A stretch of DNA of 64,000 nt from Siphonobacter curvatus (GCF_002943425.1 NZ_PTRA01000001.1:2356001-2420000), one strand, 5' to 3'. Positions 51,314-60,745 are shown, counted from the first letter of the stretch. The notes: generated by a model from the sequence alone, not told the origin. A program made the numbers and translations.

Positions 51314-54148
51314 ATGAATCGTTTTCTTTTCTGTGTATGGTGCTGTTTGACTGGATATCAGGCACTTGCTCAATTAGGTAACACCAGCCAGAACCCTGCC
51401 TCCATTCGCTGGTTTCAGTACCGGACTCCTCACTTCCAGATCATTTATCCGGAAGGTCTTGATTCAGTTAGTAATCGACTAGCAAATACCATGGAAACGG
51501 TTTATGAGCCCGTATCCAAGACCCTTGGTCGCAAACCCCGTCGTATTCCTCTGGTGCTGCAAACCCAAACCACGGTTTCCAATGGATTTGTGACCCTGAC
51601 GCCCCGTCATACCGAGTTCTATATCACGCCTCCACAGGACGCGAATTTTCTGGGCAATAATCGCTGGCTTGACCTGCTGGCCGTGCACGAATACCGGCAC
51701 GTCGTTCAGAATGAAAAAGCGATGACCGGTATTAGTAAGGGATTGTTCTATCTGTTTGGCTACAATGCTACTAATTTTCTAAAAACCGGCATCCCTGACT
51801 GGTTTGCGGAAGGAGACGCCGTGTGCACGGAAACGGCACTCTCCCCCGGCGGACGCGGGCGAATCCCGGAGTTTAATCTCCTGCTCCGTACCCAGTTACT
51901 AAGCCGAAATAAGCCGTTCAGCTACCCTAAAATCGTTGCGGGTTCGTACCGGGATAACCTTCCCGATTGGTATGTACTGGGCTATCACCTGACGAATTAC
52001 GCCCGTAGAAAGCTGGGGCCTGAGGTCTGGAATACGGTTCTTGACCGGTACTACCGTTTCCCCTTCTACCCCTTTTCTTTTTCGGACAAACTGCGGAAGA
52101 TTTCAGGCTTGCGGACGGAAGATTTGTATCAGGAAGCGGCGGCTGACTTTACCCGGCAATGGGCCGCTCAGCAAGCCGTAGCGTCATCCGCCCCGCAGGT
52201 TACTACCAAACCCGTTCGGGTGTATACGGATTACGAGTACCCACAACTATTGCCCGATGGGCGGATCGTTGCGTTGAAGTCGGGATTAGCGAATATTCCT
52301 GCTTTCGTACTGCTGGACGGGCAAAACGAAACGAAGCTGTACGAAACGGGTTTTCTACAAAATTCTGCCACCCTTTCGCTGGGCCAGTCTACGCTGGTTT
52401 GGGCGGAACAACACTTTGATCCCCGCTGGGGCATGCGGGATTATACCGTACTCAAGACACTCGACCTGCCTACGGGAACGATGCGGCAAGTCACCCGAAA
52501 AAGCCGCTATTTTGCTCCGACGATTTCGCCCGATGGGCGTACCATTCTCACGGTGTCCATTGATACGGAAGGAAAAAGTGAATTGGTGTTAGTGCAGGCT
52601 TCCGACGGTCAGGTTCTTCGGACTTTTCCGAATTCTCAACAGTCGTTGTACCAACAGCCCCGGTTTGCAGCGGATGGTCGCCGGGCCATTATGGTACGAC
52701 AGGTAGGTTCTCAGAAAACGCTCACGATACTAAATCTGGAGACAGGGCAATCGCAGGATGTTTTTCCACTCCAGACGCAGAATCTTTCTCAGCCGCTGTT
52801 GTACGGTGACTGGGTACTTTACAACGCTCCGTACACGGGTACCGACCAGATTTACGCGTTTCATCGAACCAGCCAAAAACATTACGCTGTCACGCAACGG
52901 CCTTTTGGAGCGTACCACGCCGCTCTTTCACCCGATGGTCGTACCCTGGCTTTTCAGGATTTTACGGAACAGGGTTACCGGATTGCCCGACTGCCCTTTA
53001 ACCCAGCGGAATGGACTGAACTTACGGAAATCCCGACTTCCCCTACCCGCTCGTTTGGTCCGCTGGTCCAGCAGGAAAACAATCCCGCGTTACTGGCTTC
53101 CGTACCCAATCAGTCGAACGTTCGCAAGCCTTATTCCAGGGCTCATTTATTTAACATTTACGGCTGGGGACCGGTGCTGACTTCCTCCGAGACGGACTTA
53201 TCCGTGGGCATCCAATCGCAGAATTTGCTTTCTACGGCCTTCACTTCCGCCGGGTATACCTATAACGCCAACGAACGACAGGGCCGCTGGGAAGGCAACT
53301 TCAGCTTCTACGGTTGGTATCCGGTCATCGATGTGAGTGTAGCGAGTGCCGGACGTCAGACGGTCTTTTCACTCGACGAGCAACTGCCCATTGATAGTCT
53401 TCGAAAAGATTACTGGCGACAAAACGAATTTAACGTCGGCTTACGCCTGCCCCTGGTCTTGACCCATTCCAAGTATCGGGAAGGACTCTCGCTGGCTGTA
53501 CAAGCCAATTTTATTCAGACCCAGGGTTACGATCTTCCCTTACGCAGCCGTACCGAGCCGGGCCGTCATAATTTATCGGCCACGACCGTTTCCCTAAGTT
53601 ACTCCCGTCTGTTACGGCAAGCCAAGCGGGATGTGCAGCCTCGCTGGGGGCAAACGTTTAGTCTATACGCCCGCAATACGCCTTTCGGAGGTGTACTACA
53701 GGGTAACTTGCTGGCTTTACAAACGAGACTGTACTTTCCAGGATTTTTCCCGCATCATTCCATTCGTCTTTACGGCGGCGTACAGTTTCAGGGTTCTGGC
53801 GATTCGTACGTATTTGGCAGCCCGATGTTTTACCCTCGGGGATATGCATACGCCAGTGCTGCGAAACTAACGACGGGTACGCTTCAGTATCAGTTGCCGC
53901 TGGCCTACCCCGACTGGAGTTTGGGTCGCTTGCTGTACGTGCAGCGAATCAAACTGAATGCCTTCGCGGATTTGGGCTATGCCGTCACGGGTGAGCGAAG
54001 CCGTACTTACCAATCTACAGGTGTTGATGTTACGTTCGATTTCAACGTCCTGCGTTTACGGCAGGCTTTCGAACTGGGCTTCCGGAGCCTCTGGACCCGC
54101 GGCGGTACGTTTCAATCTCAATTTTTAGTTATTAATATTGGATTTTAA
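51314..54148 (+). CDS. Secreted HExxH metalloprotease-like protein with propeller and barrel regions
   Basis: About 944 residues. A signal peptide (to ALAQ) precedes a gluzincin-like domain with HEYRH (His125, Glu126, His129) and the downstream GIPDWFAEGDAV motif supplying Glu166, as in the peptidase MA group. Residues from about 300 to 600 contain repeated SPDGRT/ILTV and AADGRRAIMV blocks typical of WD40-like/TolB beta-propellers. The last 300 residues have alternating aromatic strands and end in VINIGF, like an outer membrane beta-barrel. It thus appears to be a protease anchored in the outer membrane. The ATG at 51314 is preferred to 51269. It is followed 37 bp later by an S10 peptidase gene, so a peptide-degrading pair is plausible. 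Confidence 0.75.
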   Translation: MNRFLFCVWCCLTGYQALAQLGNTSQNPASIRWFQYRTPHFQIIYPEGLDSVSNRLANTMETVYEPVSKTLGRKPRRIPLVLQTQTTVSNGFVTLTPRHTEFYITPPQDANFLGNNRWLDLLAVHEYRHVVQNEKAMTGISKGLFYLFGYNATNFLKTGIPDWFAEGDAVCTETALSPGGRGRIPEFNLLLRTQLLSRNKPFSYPKIVAGSYRDNLPDWYVLGYHLTNYARRKLGPEVWNTVLDRYYRFPFYPFSFSDKLRKISGLRTEDLYQEAAADFTRQWAAQQAVASSAPQVTTKPVRVYTDYEYPQLLPDGRIVALKSGLANIPAFVLLDGQNETKLYETGFLQNSATLSLGQSTLVWAEQHFDPRWGMRDYTVLKTLDLPTGTMRQVTRKSRYFAPTISPDGRTILTVSIDTEGKSELVLVQASDGQVLRTFPNSQQSLYQQPRFAADGRRAIMVRQVGSQKTLTILNLETGQSQDVFPLQTQNLSQPLLYGDWVLYNAPYTGTDQIYAFHRTSQKHYAVTQRPFGAYHAALSPDGRTLAFQDFTEQGYRIARLPFNPAEWTELTEIPTSPTRSFGPLVQQENNPALLASVPNQSNVRKPYSRAHLFNIYGWGPVLTSSETDLSVGIQSQNLLSTAFTSAGYTYNANERQGRWEGNFSFYGWYPVIDVSVASAGRQTVFSLDEQLPIDSLRKDYWRQNEFNVGLRLPLVLTHSKYREGLSLAVQANFIQTQGYDLPLRSRTEPGRHNLSATTVSLSYSRLLRQAKRDVQPRWGQTFSLYARNTPFGGVLQGNLLALQTRLYFPGFFPHHSIRLYGGVQFQGSGDSYVFGSPMFYPRGYAYASAAKLTTGTLQYQLPLAYPDWSLGRLLYVQRIKLNAFADLGYAVTGERSRTYQSTGVDVTFDFNVLRLRQAFELGFRSLWTRGGTFQSQFLVINIGF

Positions 54149-54184
54149 ACCCTTACCATCCGTTTCATTCTTCTCTATTCCCGT

Positions 54185-55687
54185 ATGAAAATCCGATCGC
54201 TCTACCTGTTTTCCGCTCTGCTGCTGAGTAGTACGCTGAACGCTCAGCCTTCGCAGGAAAAACCCGTACCCTTTGTGGCTCCGCCCAGCCCCGTTGAAAC
54301 CAAAGGGCAAGTGACCATTCAGGGCAAAACTATTTCGTACACGGCCCGTACCGGCTACCTTACGTTGAAAGACGAAAGTGGTAAAGCCAAAGCTAACATT
54401 TTCTTCATCGCGTATACCCGGGATGGGGTGTCGGATCTGACGAAACGTCCCATTACGTATACCTTTAACGGTGGACCGGGTTCGGCTTCGCTCTGGTTGC
54501 ACCTGGGATGCATTGGGCCCCGTCGGATTCCCATGACCGAAAAAGGAGAATCGCTGGCTCCGCCCTATGCCTTGGTCAACAATGAATACAGCTGGCTCGA
54601 CAAAACGGATCTGGTCTTTATCGACCCCGTCAATACGGGTTACAGTCGGGCCGCAGCCGGTGAGAATGAGAAACAGTTTCTCGGGTACAATGAAGATATT
54701 CAATCAGTGGGTGAATTCATTCGTCTCTACACCACGCAATACGGACGCTGGGGATCGCCTAAATTTCTGGCGGGCGAAAGTTACGGTACTACGCGTGCGG
54801 CGGGTCTTTCGGGCTATTTGCAGGATCGTTACAACCTGTACATCAACGGAATATCGCTTATCTCATCCATCCTGAATTTCCAGACGGCCCGTTTTGACCG
54901 GGGCAATGATTTGCCCTTCGCCCTCTTTTTACCTACGTACACGGCGATTGCCTGGTATCACAAGAAACTGGCTCCGGAGTACCAGGCCGACCTCAAGAAA
55001 ACGCTTCAGGCGGCCCGCGACTTTGCCGCAGGCGAGTACACTACGGCCCTAATGAAAGGTGATTTACTGACGGAAACCGAAGAAAAAGCGTTGGCTGAAA
55101 AATTGTCCAAGTTTACGGGCCTTTCCCAAACCTACCTGCGGCAAACGCGTTTACGCGTTGAAATTGGCCGTTTTGTGAAAGAATTACTCCGCTCGGAAGG
55201 TAAAACGGCGGGCCGGCTGGATGGCCGCATGACCGGTACGGATTTCGACGATGCGGGCGATGGCTACGAGTTTGATCCCAGCCTTGATGCCACCATTTCT
55301 GGACCGTACTCCACGGCTTTGAATCACTACGTTCGGCAGGAACTCAAGTACGAAAATGACCTGCCTTACCTGGCCTTGACGGGGCGTGTACAACCCTGGA
55401 ATTATAACAATGTCCAAAATAGCTACCTCAATGTGAGTGAAACCTTACGGCAGGCCATGAGCAAGAACCCCTTTCTGAAAGTGTGGGTGGGTGCGGGTTA
55501 TTACGATCTGGCGACGCCATTTTTTGCCGCCGAGTACACCTTTCACCACATGGGACTTAAGCCGGAACAGCGGAAAAACGTATCTTTTACCTACTACGAA
55601 TCCGGGCACATGATGTACATCCATAAGCCGTCGCTGATCCAGTTGAAGAAAGATGCCGACACCTTTTACGATCAGGCCCTGAAATAA
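54185..55687 (+). CDS. S10-family serine carboxypeptidase
   Basis: A 500-residue exported peptidase. The signal peptide ends at LNAQ. FNGGPGSASLWLH is the S10 oxyanion motif, Ser199 in GESYGTTRA is the nucleophile, and ESGHMMYIH near the C-terminus carries the His. A likely Asp is in VWVGAGYYDLATP. It removes C-terminal residues from peptides in the periplasm or at the cell surface. The short gap to the metalloprotease-like gene upstream suggests cotranscription. A terminator follows at 55724. Confidence 0.92.
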   Translation: MKIRSLYLFSALLLSSTLNAQPSQEKPVPFVAPPSPVETKGQVTIQGKTISYTARTGYLTLKDESGKAKANIFFIAYTRDGVSDLTKRPITYTFNGGPGSASLWLHLGCIGPRRIPMTEKGESLAPPYALVNNEYSWLDKTDLVFIDPVNTGYSRAAAGENEKQFLGYNEDIQSVGEFIRLYTTQYGRWGSPKFLAGESYGTTRAAGLSGYLQDRYNLYINGISLISSILNFQTARFDRGNDLPFALFLPTYTAIAWYHKKLAPEYQADLKKTLQAARDFAAGEYTTALMKGDLLTETEEKALAEKLSKFTGLSQTYLRQTRLRVEIGRFVKELLRSEGKTAGRLDGRMTGTDFDDAGDGYEFDPSLDATISGPYSTALNHYVRQELKYENDLPYLALTGRVQPWNYNNVQNSYLNVSETLRQAMSKNPFLKVWVGAGYYDLATPFFAAEYTFHHMGLKPEQRKNVSFTYYESGHMMYIHKPSLIQLKKDADTFYDQALK

Positions 55688-55723
55688 CCCGATCTGTTTC
55701 ATTGAACGTAGCCTTTGTATAAC

Positions 55724-55752
55724 GTTGCCAGCCCAATTGGGTTGGCAACTTT
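55724..55752 (+). terminator. Intrinsic terminator after the S10 gene
   Basis: GTTGCCA/TGGCAAC (55724-55730, 55743-55749) encloses CCCAATTGGG and is followed by TTT. The rest of the 227-bp gap to the next gene shows nothing clear. Confidence 0.75.
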
Positions 55753-55914
55753 CGTTTCATGGGCCTCCCATCGCTTGAATTCACATTTTTTAACAGCCAA
55801 AAAGACCCTTTTCATCGCAAAAGCGGCCTGTAGCTATTGGCAAATCCATTTCTATCGCACTAATTGCCCCCATCAAAGTAATTTTTGTACCCGTAAATTT
55901 TTAACACTTTAGCC

Positions 55915-56607
55915 ATGAAACGTTATCTAGTTGCCTTCGCTCTGCTGTTGTTCAGCACCTACTCCTTTGCTCAATTCGGTTCCAATCGGAATCGTCGTAA
56001 CGACCGCGAAGCCGTTACTTTTTTTTCAAACTCCAACTACCGGGGTCAATCCGTACAGCAATATTCCGGTGATTTCCGGACCATCAATTTTTCCATTGGT
56101 TCCATCCGCGTACCCAATGGCTACGTAGTTGAAGCGTTTTCGGAACCTAATTTCCGCGGACAATCGGTGAAGTTTAGTGGCAACGTAGCCCAATCCGGTA
56201 ACCAGATTCGTTCGTTACGCATCGTGCAGGACCGGAACTATAACGGTCGCCCCGATTATTCCGATAACCGTCCGGGCCGTGGCCGTCCGGATTACAATGA
56301 TCGTCCGGGCTATAACAACAACCGCCCCGGGTACAACGACAATGGTTCCGTCGTTTTCTTCGCGGATGACGACTATCAGGGAGGTTCGGTGACCTTGAAT
56401 ACGGGTCGTTATCGTTCATCAGCCCTGGGACAGATGAACAAAAAAGCTTCTTCGATTCAGGTTCCTGCGGGTTACACCATTCAGGTATTTGAAAACGATA
56501 GCTTCACGGGCAACTCCTACACCCTGACGAGTAGCAACAACCGTCTACGCAACATTGGCTGGAATGATCGTATTGGTTCAGTAATTATTACTCGCGGCCG
56601 TCGCTAG
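55915..56607 (+). CDS. Secreted beta/gamma-crystallin-like protein
   Basis: A 230-residue exported protein. After the signal peptide (to FAQ) come two crystallin-type domains: residues about 34-108 (AVTFFSNSNYRGQSVQQYSG, VEAFSEPNFRGQSVKFSG) and about 148-226 (VVFFADDDYQGGSVTL, IQVFENDSFTGNSYTL). Each has the Greek-key Y/F-x-G-x-S pattern. Between them is a linker of short NDRPGYN-like repeats rich in Asn, Arg, Gly and Pro. Crystallin domains of this type often bind calcium and stabilise secreted proteins; the role is unknown. The gene is monocistronic and ends at a long hairpin. Confidence 0.88.
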   Translation: MKRYLVAFALLLFSTYSFAQFGSNRNRRNDREAVTFFSNSNYRGQSVQQYSGDFRTINFSIGSIRVPNGYVVEAFSEPNFRGQSVKFSGNVAQSGNQIRSLRIVQDRNYNGRPDYSDNRPGRGRPDYNDRPGYNNNRPGYNDNGSVVFFADDDYQGGSVTLNTGRYRSSALGQMNKKASSIQVPAGYTIQVFENDSFTGNSYTLTSSNNRLRNIGWNDRIGSVIITRGRR

Positions 56608-56617
56608 ATTTTACCCG

Positions 56618-56674
56618 TTCACTATACAAAAAGAAAGGCAGCCTCTATGACTGCCTTTCTTTTTGTATAGTGAA
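56618..56674. terminator. Bidirectional terminator with perfect 24-bp arms
   Basis: Arms 56618-56641 and 56651-56674 are fully complementary with AAAAAG/CTTTTT inside. The hairpin serves the crystallin gene and the convergent MBOAT gene. Confidence 0.85.
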
Positions 56675-56726
56675 ATCGGTTACGCTCGGAAGAAACTTTT
56701 CGATTCTTACAGGCTAACTGTAGTTT

Positions 56727-58196
56727 CTAAAATTGGAAATAGATAAAGGGTTGTACTTCCGCCGACTGTACCTGGGTCATCAAGAGAATTACGGCCAACA
56801 GCCAGGCCAGTTTGCCCACGAGCGGCAGGCGAATAATCCAGTTTTCGGCCTGTAATTCCATAGAGCGTGGTAGAAAATGCAACGTATAACCCAACAGCAT
56901 CACCAACAGAACGTTTTGATAGCCTTCGATAAACTGAACTATCAGCATGGGGTTAAACTCAGTAGCGATCTGGTGCAAGAGTTGCTGAGCAATTTCCATG
57001 GAATCAGCCCGGAAGAAAATCCAGCAAAAGCAGACAAAATGGAAGGTCAGCAGCTGAGATACCCAGCGGTACGTCGGGTACGCTCCGGGCGAAAAATACG
57101 AACGAATAACGCGGTGGAAAACTAAAGCTCCGCCGTGTAATACGCCCCACAGAATAAATCGCCAGGCGGCCCCGTGCCAGAGTCCACCCAAAACCATTGT
57201 CATGAAGAGGTTGAAATAGGTACGGAAAATGCCCTTACGGTTTCCGCCCATCGAAATGTACAGGTAGTCGCGTAACCAGCTGGACAATGAAATGTGCCAG
57301 CGACGCCAGAATTCAGTAATGTTGCGGGATTGATACGGTGAATCGAAGTTGACCGGATATTCGAAACCCAGCAGTAGAGCAATACCGATTGCCATATCGG
57401 AATACCCCGAAAAATCGCAGTAGATCTGCAACGCGTAGCCATAAACCCCAAAGAGATTTTCCAACCCCGAATACAGCGTAGGATTATCGAAAATCCGATC
57501 AACAAAGTTGACGCTGAGGTAATCGGAGATAACGACCTTTTTAAATAAACCACTACCAATCAGAAAGATAGCTCGCCCAAACTGCTCGGGCGTTACGATC
57601 GTAGGTCGGTAAAGCTGCGGAATAAAGTCCTTGGCCCGTACAATCGGACCGGCAACTAGCTGCGGAAAAAAGGAAACGAAAAAAGCGTAATCCAGAATAC
57701 TCTTGACGGGTTTGATTTCACCCCGGTAAATGTCAATGGTATAGCTCAGCGACTGAAACGTATAAAACGAAACGCCCACCGGCAGGAAAATCGGCAGCGG
57801 ATTATAGGGCTGGTGCGAAAACTCGGTCCAGGCCTGATAGAAAAAGTTGGTGTACTTGAAATACGCCAGCAAGCCCAGATTAAGTATCAGGTTGATAATC
57901 ATCCAAAGCCGTTTGAATACCTTCTGATCGGCATCGTAAATAAACCAGCCGAGTACGTAATCCACCACGGTAGCCAGTACCAGCAATAGAAAATACCAGC
58001 CCGAAGATTTGTAATAGAAGTACAGCGAAAATAAGGTCACGAAAATGACCTTGGCCCGGTGGTGCGGTTGCAGCAGTACGTATATCGACGAGAACCCCAG
58101 AAACAACCACAAAAAAAGGCCACTGTTAAATAAAATTGGAGCCTCGGGTTGATACTGAAGCAGTTCCGTCAGTTTACTAAAGTCGATGGGTGGCAT
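56727..58196 (-). CDS. MBOAT-family O-acyltransferase (AlgI-like)
   Basis: A 489-residue membrane protein with about ten hydrophobic segments. MBOAT hallmarks are FLPVGVSFYTFQSLSYTIDI, QLVAGPIVRAKDF, FWRRWHISLSSWLRDYLYI and GGLWHGAAWRFILWG with the catalytic His. AlgI-like proteins move acetyl groups across the inner membrane for transfer to polysaccharides. The first 20 bases of the gene overlap the end of the SGNH gene upstream. The three genes thus form an operon equivalent to algI with algJ/algX-like partners. Confidence 0.93.
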   Translation of the reverse strand: MPPIDFSKLTELLQYQPEAPILFNSGLFLWLFLGFSSIYVLLQPHHRAKVIFVTLFSLYFYYKSSGWYFLLLVLATVVDYVLGWFIYDADQKVFKRLWMIINLILNLGLLAYFKYTNFFYQAWTEFSHQPYNPLPIFLPVGVSFYTFQSLSYTIDIYRGEIKPVKSILDYAFFVSFFPQLVAGPIVRAKDFIPQLYRPTIVTPEQFGRAIFLIGSGLFKKVVISDYLSVNFVDRIFDNPTLYSGLENLFGVYGYALQIYCDFSGYSDMAIGIALLLGFEYPVNFDSPYQSRNITEFWRRWHISLSSWLRDYLYISMGGNRKGIFRTYFNLFMTMVLGGLWHGAAWRFILWGVLHGGALVFHRVIRSYFSPGAYPTYRWVSQLLTFHFVCFCWIFFRADSMEIAQQLLHQIATEFNPMLIVQFIEGYQNVLLVMLLGYTLHFLPRSMELQAENWIIRLPLVGKLAWLLAVILLMTQVQSAEVQPFIYFQF

Positions 58197-59403
58197 AATC
58201 GTTGAAGGCTTGCATTAAAGCCTGATACAGTAAATTTCCCTGCAATTCGTAGCCTTTGCGAGTGTAGTGCACCCCATCGCTCGTAATTAGATGATTTTTT
58301 CTCCAGAACGCGGCTGGTCCCGTAATGCCGTACAAATCCCAACTAGGCAGATGATGTTCGCTGGCGTAGTTCAGAATGGTCTGCCGTACTTCCGCCATTT
58401 TCGGATTGGCCTGCGTACGACGCTTGTACGAATCAGCGGGGGTGGTCAGTAAGATCGTCGCCTGCGGATTGGCTTTTTGCAGGTTTTGTACCAAAGCATC
58501 GATGTTGGTGTAAAACTCCGTCATGGTCAGGGCAGCACTATGGGCTTCGTTGGTACCCAGCGAAACCACAATAAGCTGCGGTTCGAGCCCTTTGGTCTGC
58601 TCCGCGAAATACCGGGCGTCGCGGTAATGCGAAAACTGAGCCCCGTTTACTCCTACAGAGTGATAGAGTACGCCAGGCTGGCCATTTTCCAGACTGAACC
58701 CAAACAAGGTCGTATGATTTTGTCCCGGTCTTGTTTGAACGGATTCCAGGGAAAATTCGTCGTTCAGTTCGTTGAGATCGACTAAAATCGGTGATTGCCC
58801 CTCTGCTCCACCAGAGGTTTGTACGGAAGCCATCACGGCTCCTGAAGCATCTAGGATATTAAAGTCATAACTGCTGGTATCCCGTAGACAGAAAACTTTA
58901 AGGCGATCAAACTGATACCCCAGGGCCGAGTCCGAGCGAATTTGTACGTTCATTCGTTTCCCGGGATAGGCATTCCGAATGGTTACACCTCCAATGCCGA
59001 TTGGCAATTCGGCGTCGGGAAAAATGCAACGTCTGGCTTGCCAGATGGCCTCACTACTGGTCTGATAGGTATGAGGCTCGTTAGTACGGGCTACACGCAG
59101 GGGTACAATCAGTCCTCGGCCAGCATTTCCAAATTCGTACTGAAACTGCTTTCGAACGGTATTCGTCAGGAAATCAGCTTGTAGGTGAGAATCACCAATG
59201 TGCAAAATATTGACAACGCCCTGTTGCCGTGCCTTTAATTCCGTCAGAGCATCAAAAAACGGATTCAGGCTTTCGACCTGCTGGATCGCGTTGGTTTCGG
59301 AGGTCTCGATGCTGGGAGACAGTAGTTTGACGAGTGAGGTCTGAGCCTGAGCGTTGGGCAACAGTGCGAACAGCAGCAGGCTCAGTCGTAAGATTCTGAT
59401 CAT
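58177..59403 (-). CDS. Exported SGNH/GDSL hydrolase-fold protein
   Basis: A 408-residue protein with a signal peptide (MIRILRLSLLLFALLPNAQA). SGNH blocks are visible: NILHIGDSHLQAD (nucleophile Ser), VVSLGTNEAHS (Asn block) and ITSDGVHYTRKGYE (Asp and His). The combination of an MBOAT and SGNH partners suggests that it transfers or removes acyl groups on a polymer in the periplasm. The frame extends to 59460 but the ATG at 59403 gives the signal peptide. Its start lies inside the annotated 3' end of the upstream SGNH gene and its end overlaps the MBOAT gene by 20 bp. Confidence 0.86.
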   Translation of the reverse strand: MIRILRLSLLLFALLPNAQAQTSLVKLLSPSIETSETNAIQQVESLNPFFDALTELKARQQGVVNILHIGDSHLQADFLTNTVRKQFQYEFGNAGRGLIVPLRVARTNEPHTYQTSSEAIWQARRCIFPDAELPIGIGGVTIRNAYPGKRMNVQIRSDSALGYQFDRLKVFCLRDTSSYDFNILDASGAVMASVQTSGGAEGQSPILVDLNELNDEFSLESVQTRPGQNHTTLFGFSLENGQPGVLYHSVGVNGAQFSHYRDARYFAEQTKGLEPQLIVVSLGTNEAHSAALTMTEFYTNIDALVQNLQKANPQATILLTTPADSYKRRTQANPKMAEVRQTILNYASEHHLPSWDLYGITGPAAFWRKNHLITSDGVHYTRKGYELQGNLLYQALMQAFNDYATHRL

Positions 59404-60745
59404 ATTTTTTCTTTTCAAACAAGAGGGCTTTTGCCAACAAACGGGCAATCTTGCGACCACCGGCGTATTTCAGGTGCGTGTAATCTTTGTTCGCCAATCC
59501 CGCATTTACGTACTTGACCATTGAGCCTTCCCCGCCCATGGCTTCCCAGAGGTTCCAGAAGGTTACACCCGTTTTGCGGGACATTTCACGTTGGGCTTCA
59601 ATCAGGTACGGAATACTGGGAAAGGAAACGTACGAATCCGCCTGTCGCATGCTTCGATCGGATACGCCAATGACCAAGATGCTCGCTTCGGGAAATCCTT
59701 TTTTGATTCGTTCAATGGCCGCCATCATTTTGGGAACGTACCAGCCCAGTTGCGTCGTATTCGGCTGAATGACATTTAAGCCATATTGCAAAATGACGAG
59801 TTTATAATGCTGTAAGCTGTTGAATTGCTGATACATGGATTCCGAAACCCCCAGCAAACCCCAGCCCGAATTACCCCGAATACTGAAATTATCGACGTAG
59901 ACCCCATGATCTGCCTCGAAGCTTAGTCCGTACAGCGTTAAATTATTGCCGAACGAAAAACGAACTTGATTTCCCGCCGCCGTCAGAGCGTGCTCGGCCA
60001 GGGCAGAGCGAGCGACCAATGTATCCGCCTGCTCCGGCTCAGAACCCAGCGTATATCGTAAAGCACTGCTCTGTTTGGCTTGGTAAAAGACCCGAACGCG
60101 ATCAAAGCGACTGGCCCCGTAAGGTCGCCCGGTACTGTAATTGACCAGATTATTACCTTCAGGAATGAAGCTGTAGCCAGATACTCCCAAAGCTGGACTT
60201 CCCTGTTGTTTTTGTAAGACCGAATACGTTTTGAAATTCCGGAATTGATGGCGAATGGTGGCCCGAAAATTAGCCACGGGCGACGTGAGAGGTACGTAAC
60301 CCACGCCTCGTCCACCGAATAGTGCCTGTAGCGTATCCCGGAAATCCCCGCACAACATGTCTCCCTCAATAAAGGAATCGCCAAAAAAGGCAATCCGTAC
60401 GGGCTTGGTCTGGGCTTCCTGACTTAGAGCCTGCATAATCTGCCGAAGACCCTGCCCCGTGCTGTCGTAATCTTCAATGCAGGTAATTCCGTTCGGACAG
60501 GGCAGATGCTTCTTCTGCACCGCCACGGACTCCTCAACCTTCGGTGCAGTCTTTGCCGAAGGTGTTTTTTTCGCAAAAGACAAAGGTGGCGAAGGCTTCG
60601 TATCTTCCTGAATAGACGAAAACAATCGAACTGGTTTCAGATTTATATCGCTCCAAACCCTTTCGGGTACATACGAAAAGGCCACTAAACCAGCCACCAG
60701 CAACAGGGTCAATATCGGAACCTGCCGCAACGAATTGGAGGCCAT
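59252..60745 (-). CDS. Membrane-anchored SGNH-fold protein
   Basis: A 497-codon ORF. An N-terminal hydrophobic anchor (VPILTLLLVAGLVAFSYVP) precedes a Pro/Lys-rich linker and an SGNH domain with AFFGDSFIEGDML (Ser124) and NKDYTHLKYAGGRKIARLL (Asp and His). The last 50 codons lie inside the next gene in another frame and look like out-of-frame sequence. One extra base in the A6 run at 59405-59410 would instead end the protein at the ATGA that starts the next gene. A sequencing indel, transcript slippage or a real 152-bp overlap are all possible. First gene of the MBOAT operon. Confidence 0.8.
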   Translation of the reverse strand: MASNSLRQVPILTLLLVAGLVAFSYVPERVWSDINLKPVRLFSSIQEDTKPSPPLSFAKKTPSAKTAPKVEESVAVQKKHLPCPNGITCIEDYDSTGQGLRQIMQALSQEAQTKPVRIAFFGDSFIEGDMLCGDFRDTLQALFGGRGVGYVPLTSPVANFRATIRHQFRNFKTYSVLQKQQGSPALGVSGYSFIPEGNNLVNYSTGRPYGASRFDRVRVFYQAKQSSALRYTLGSEPEQADTLVARSALAEHALTAAGNQVRFSFGNNLTLYGLSFEADHGVYVDNFSIRGNSGWGLLGVSESMYQQFNSLQHYKLVILQYGLNVIQPNTTQLGWYVPKMMAAIERIKKGFPEASILVIGVSDRSMRQADSYVSFPSIPYLIEAQREMSRKTGVTFWNLWEAMGGEGSMVKYVNAGLANKDYTHLKYAGGRKIARLLAKALLFEKKKYDQNLTTEPAAVRTVAQRSGSDLTRQTTVSQHRDLRNQRDPAGRKPESVF

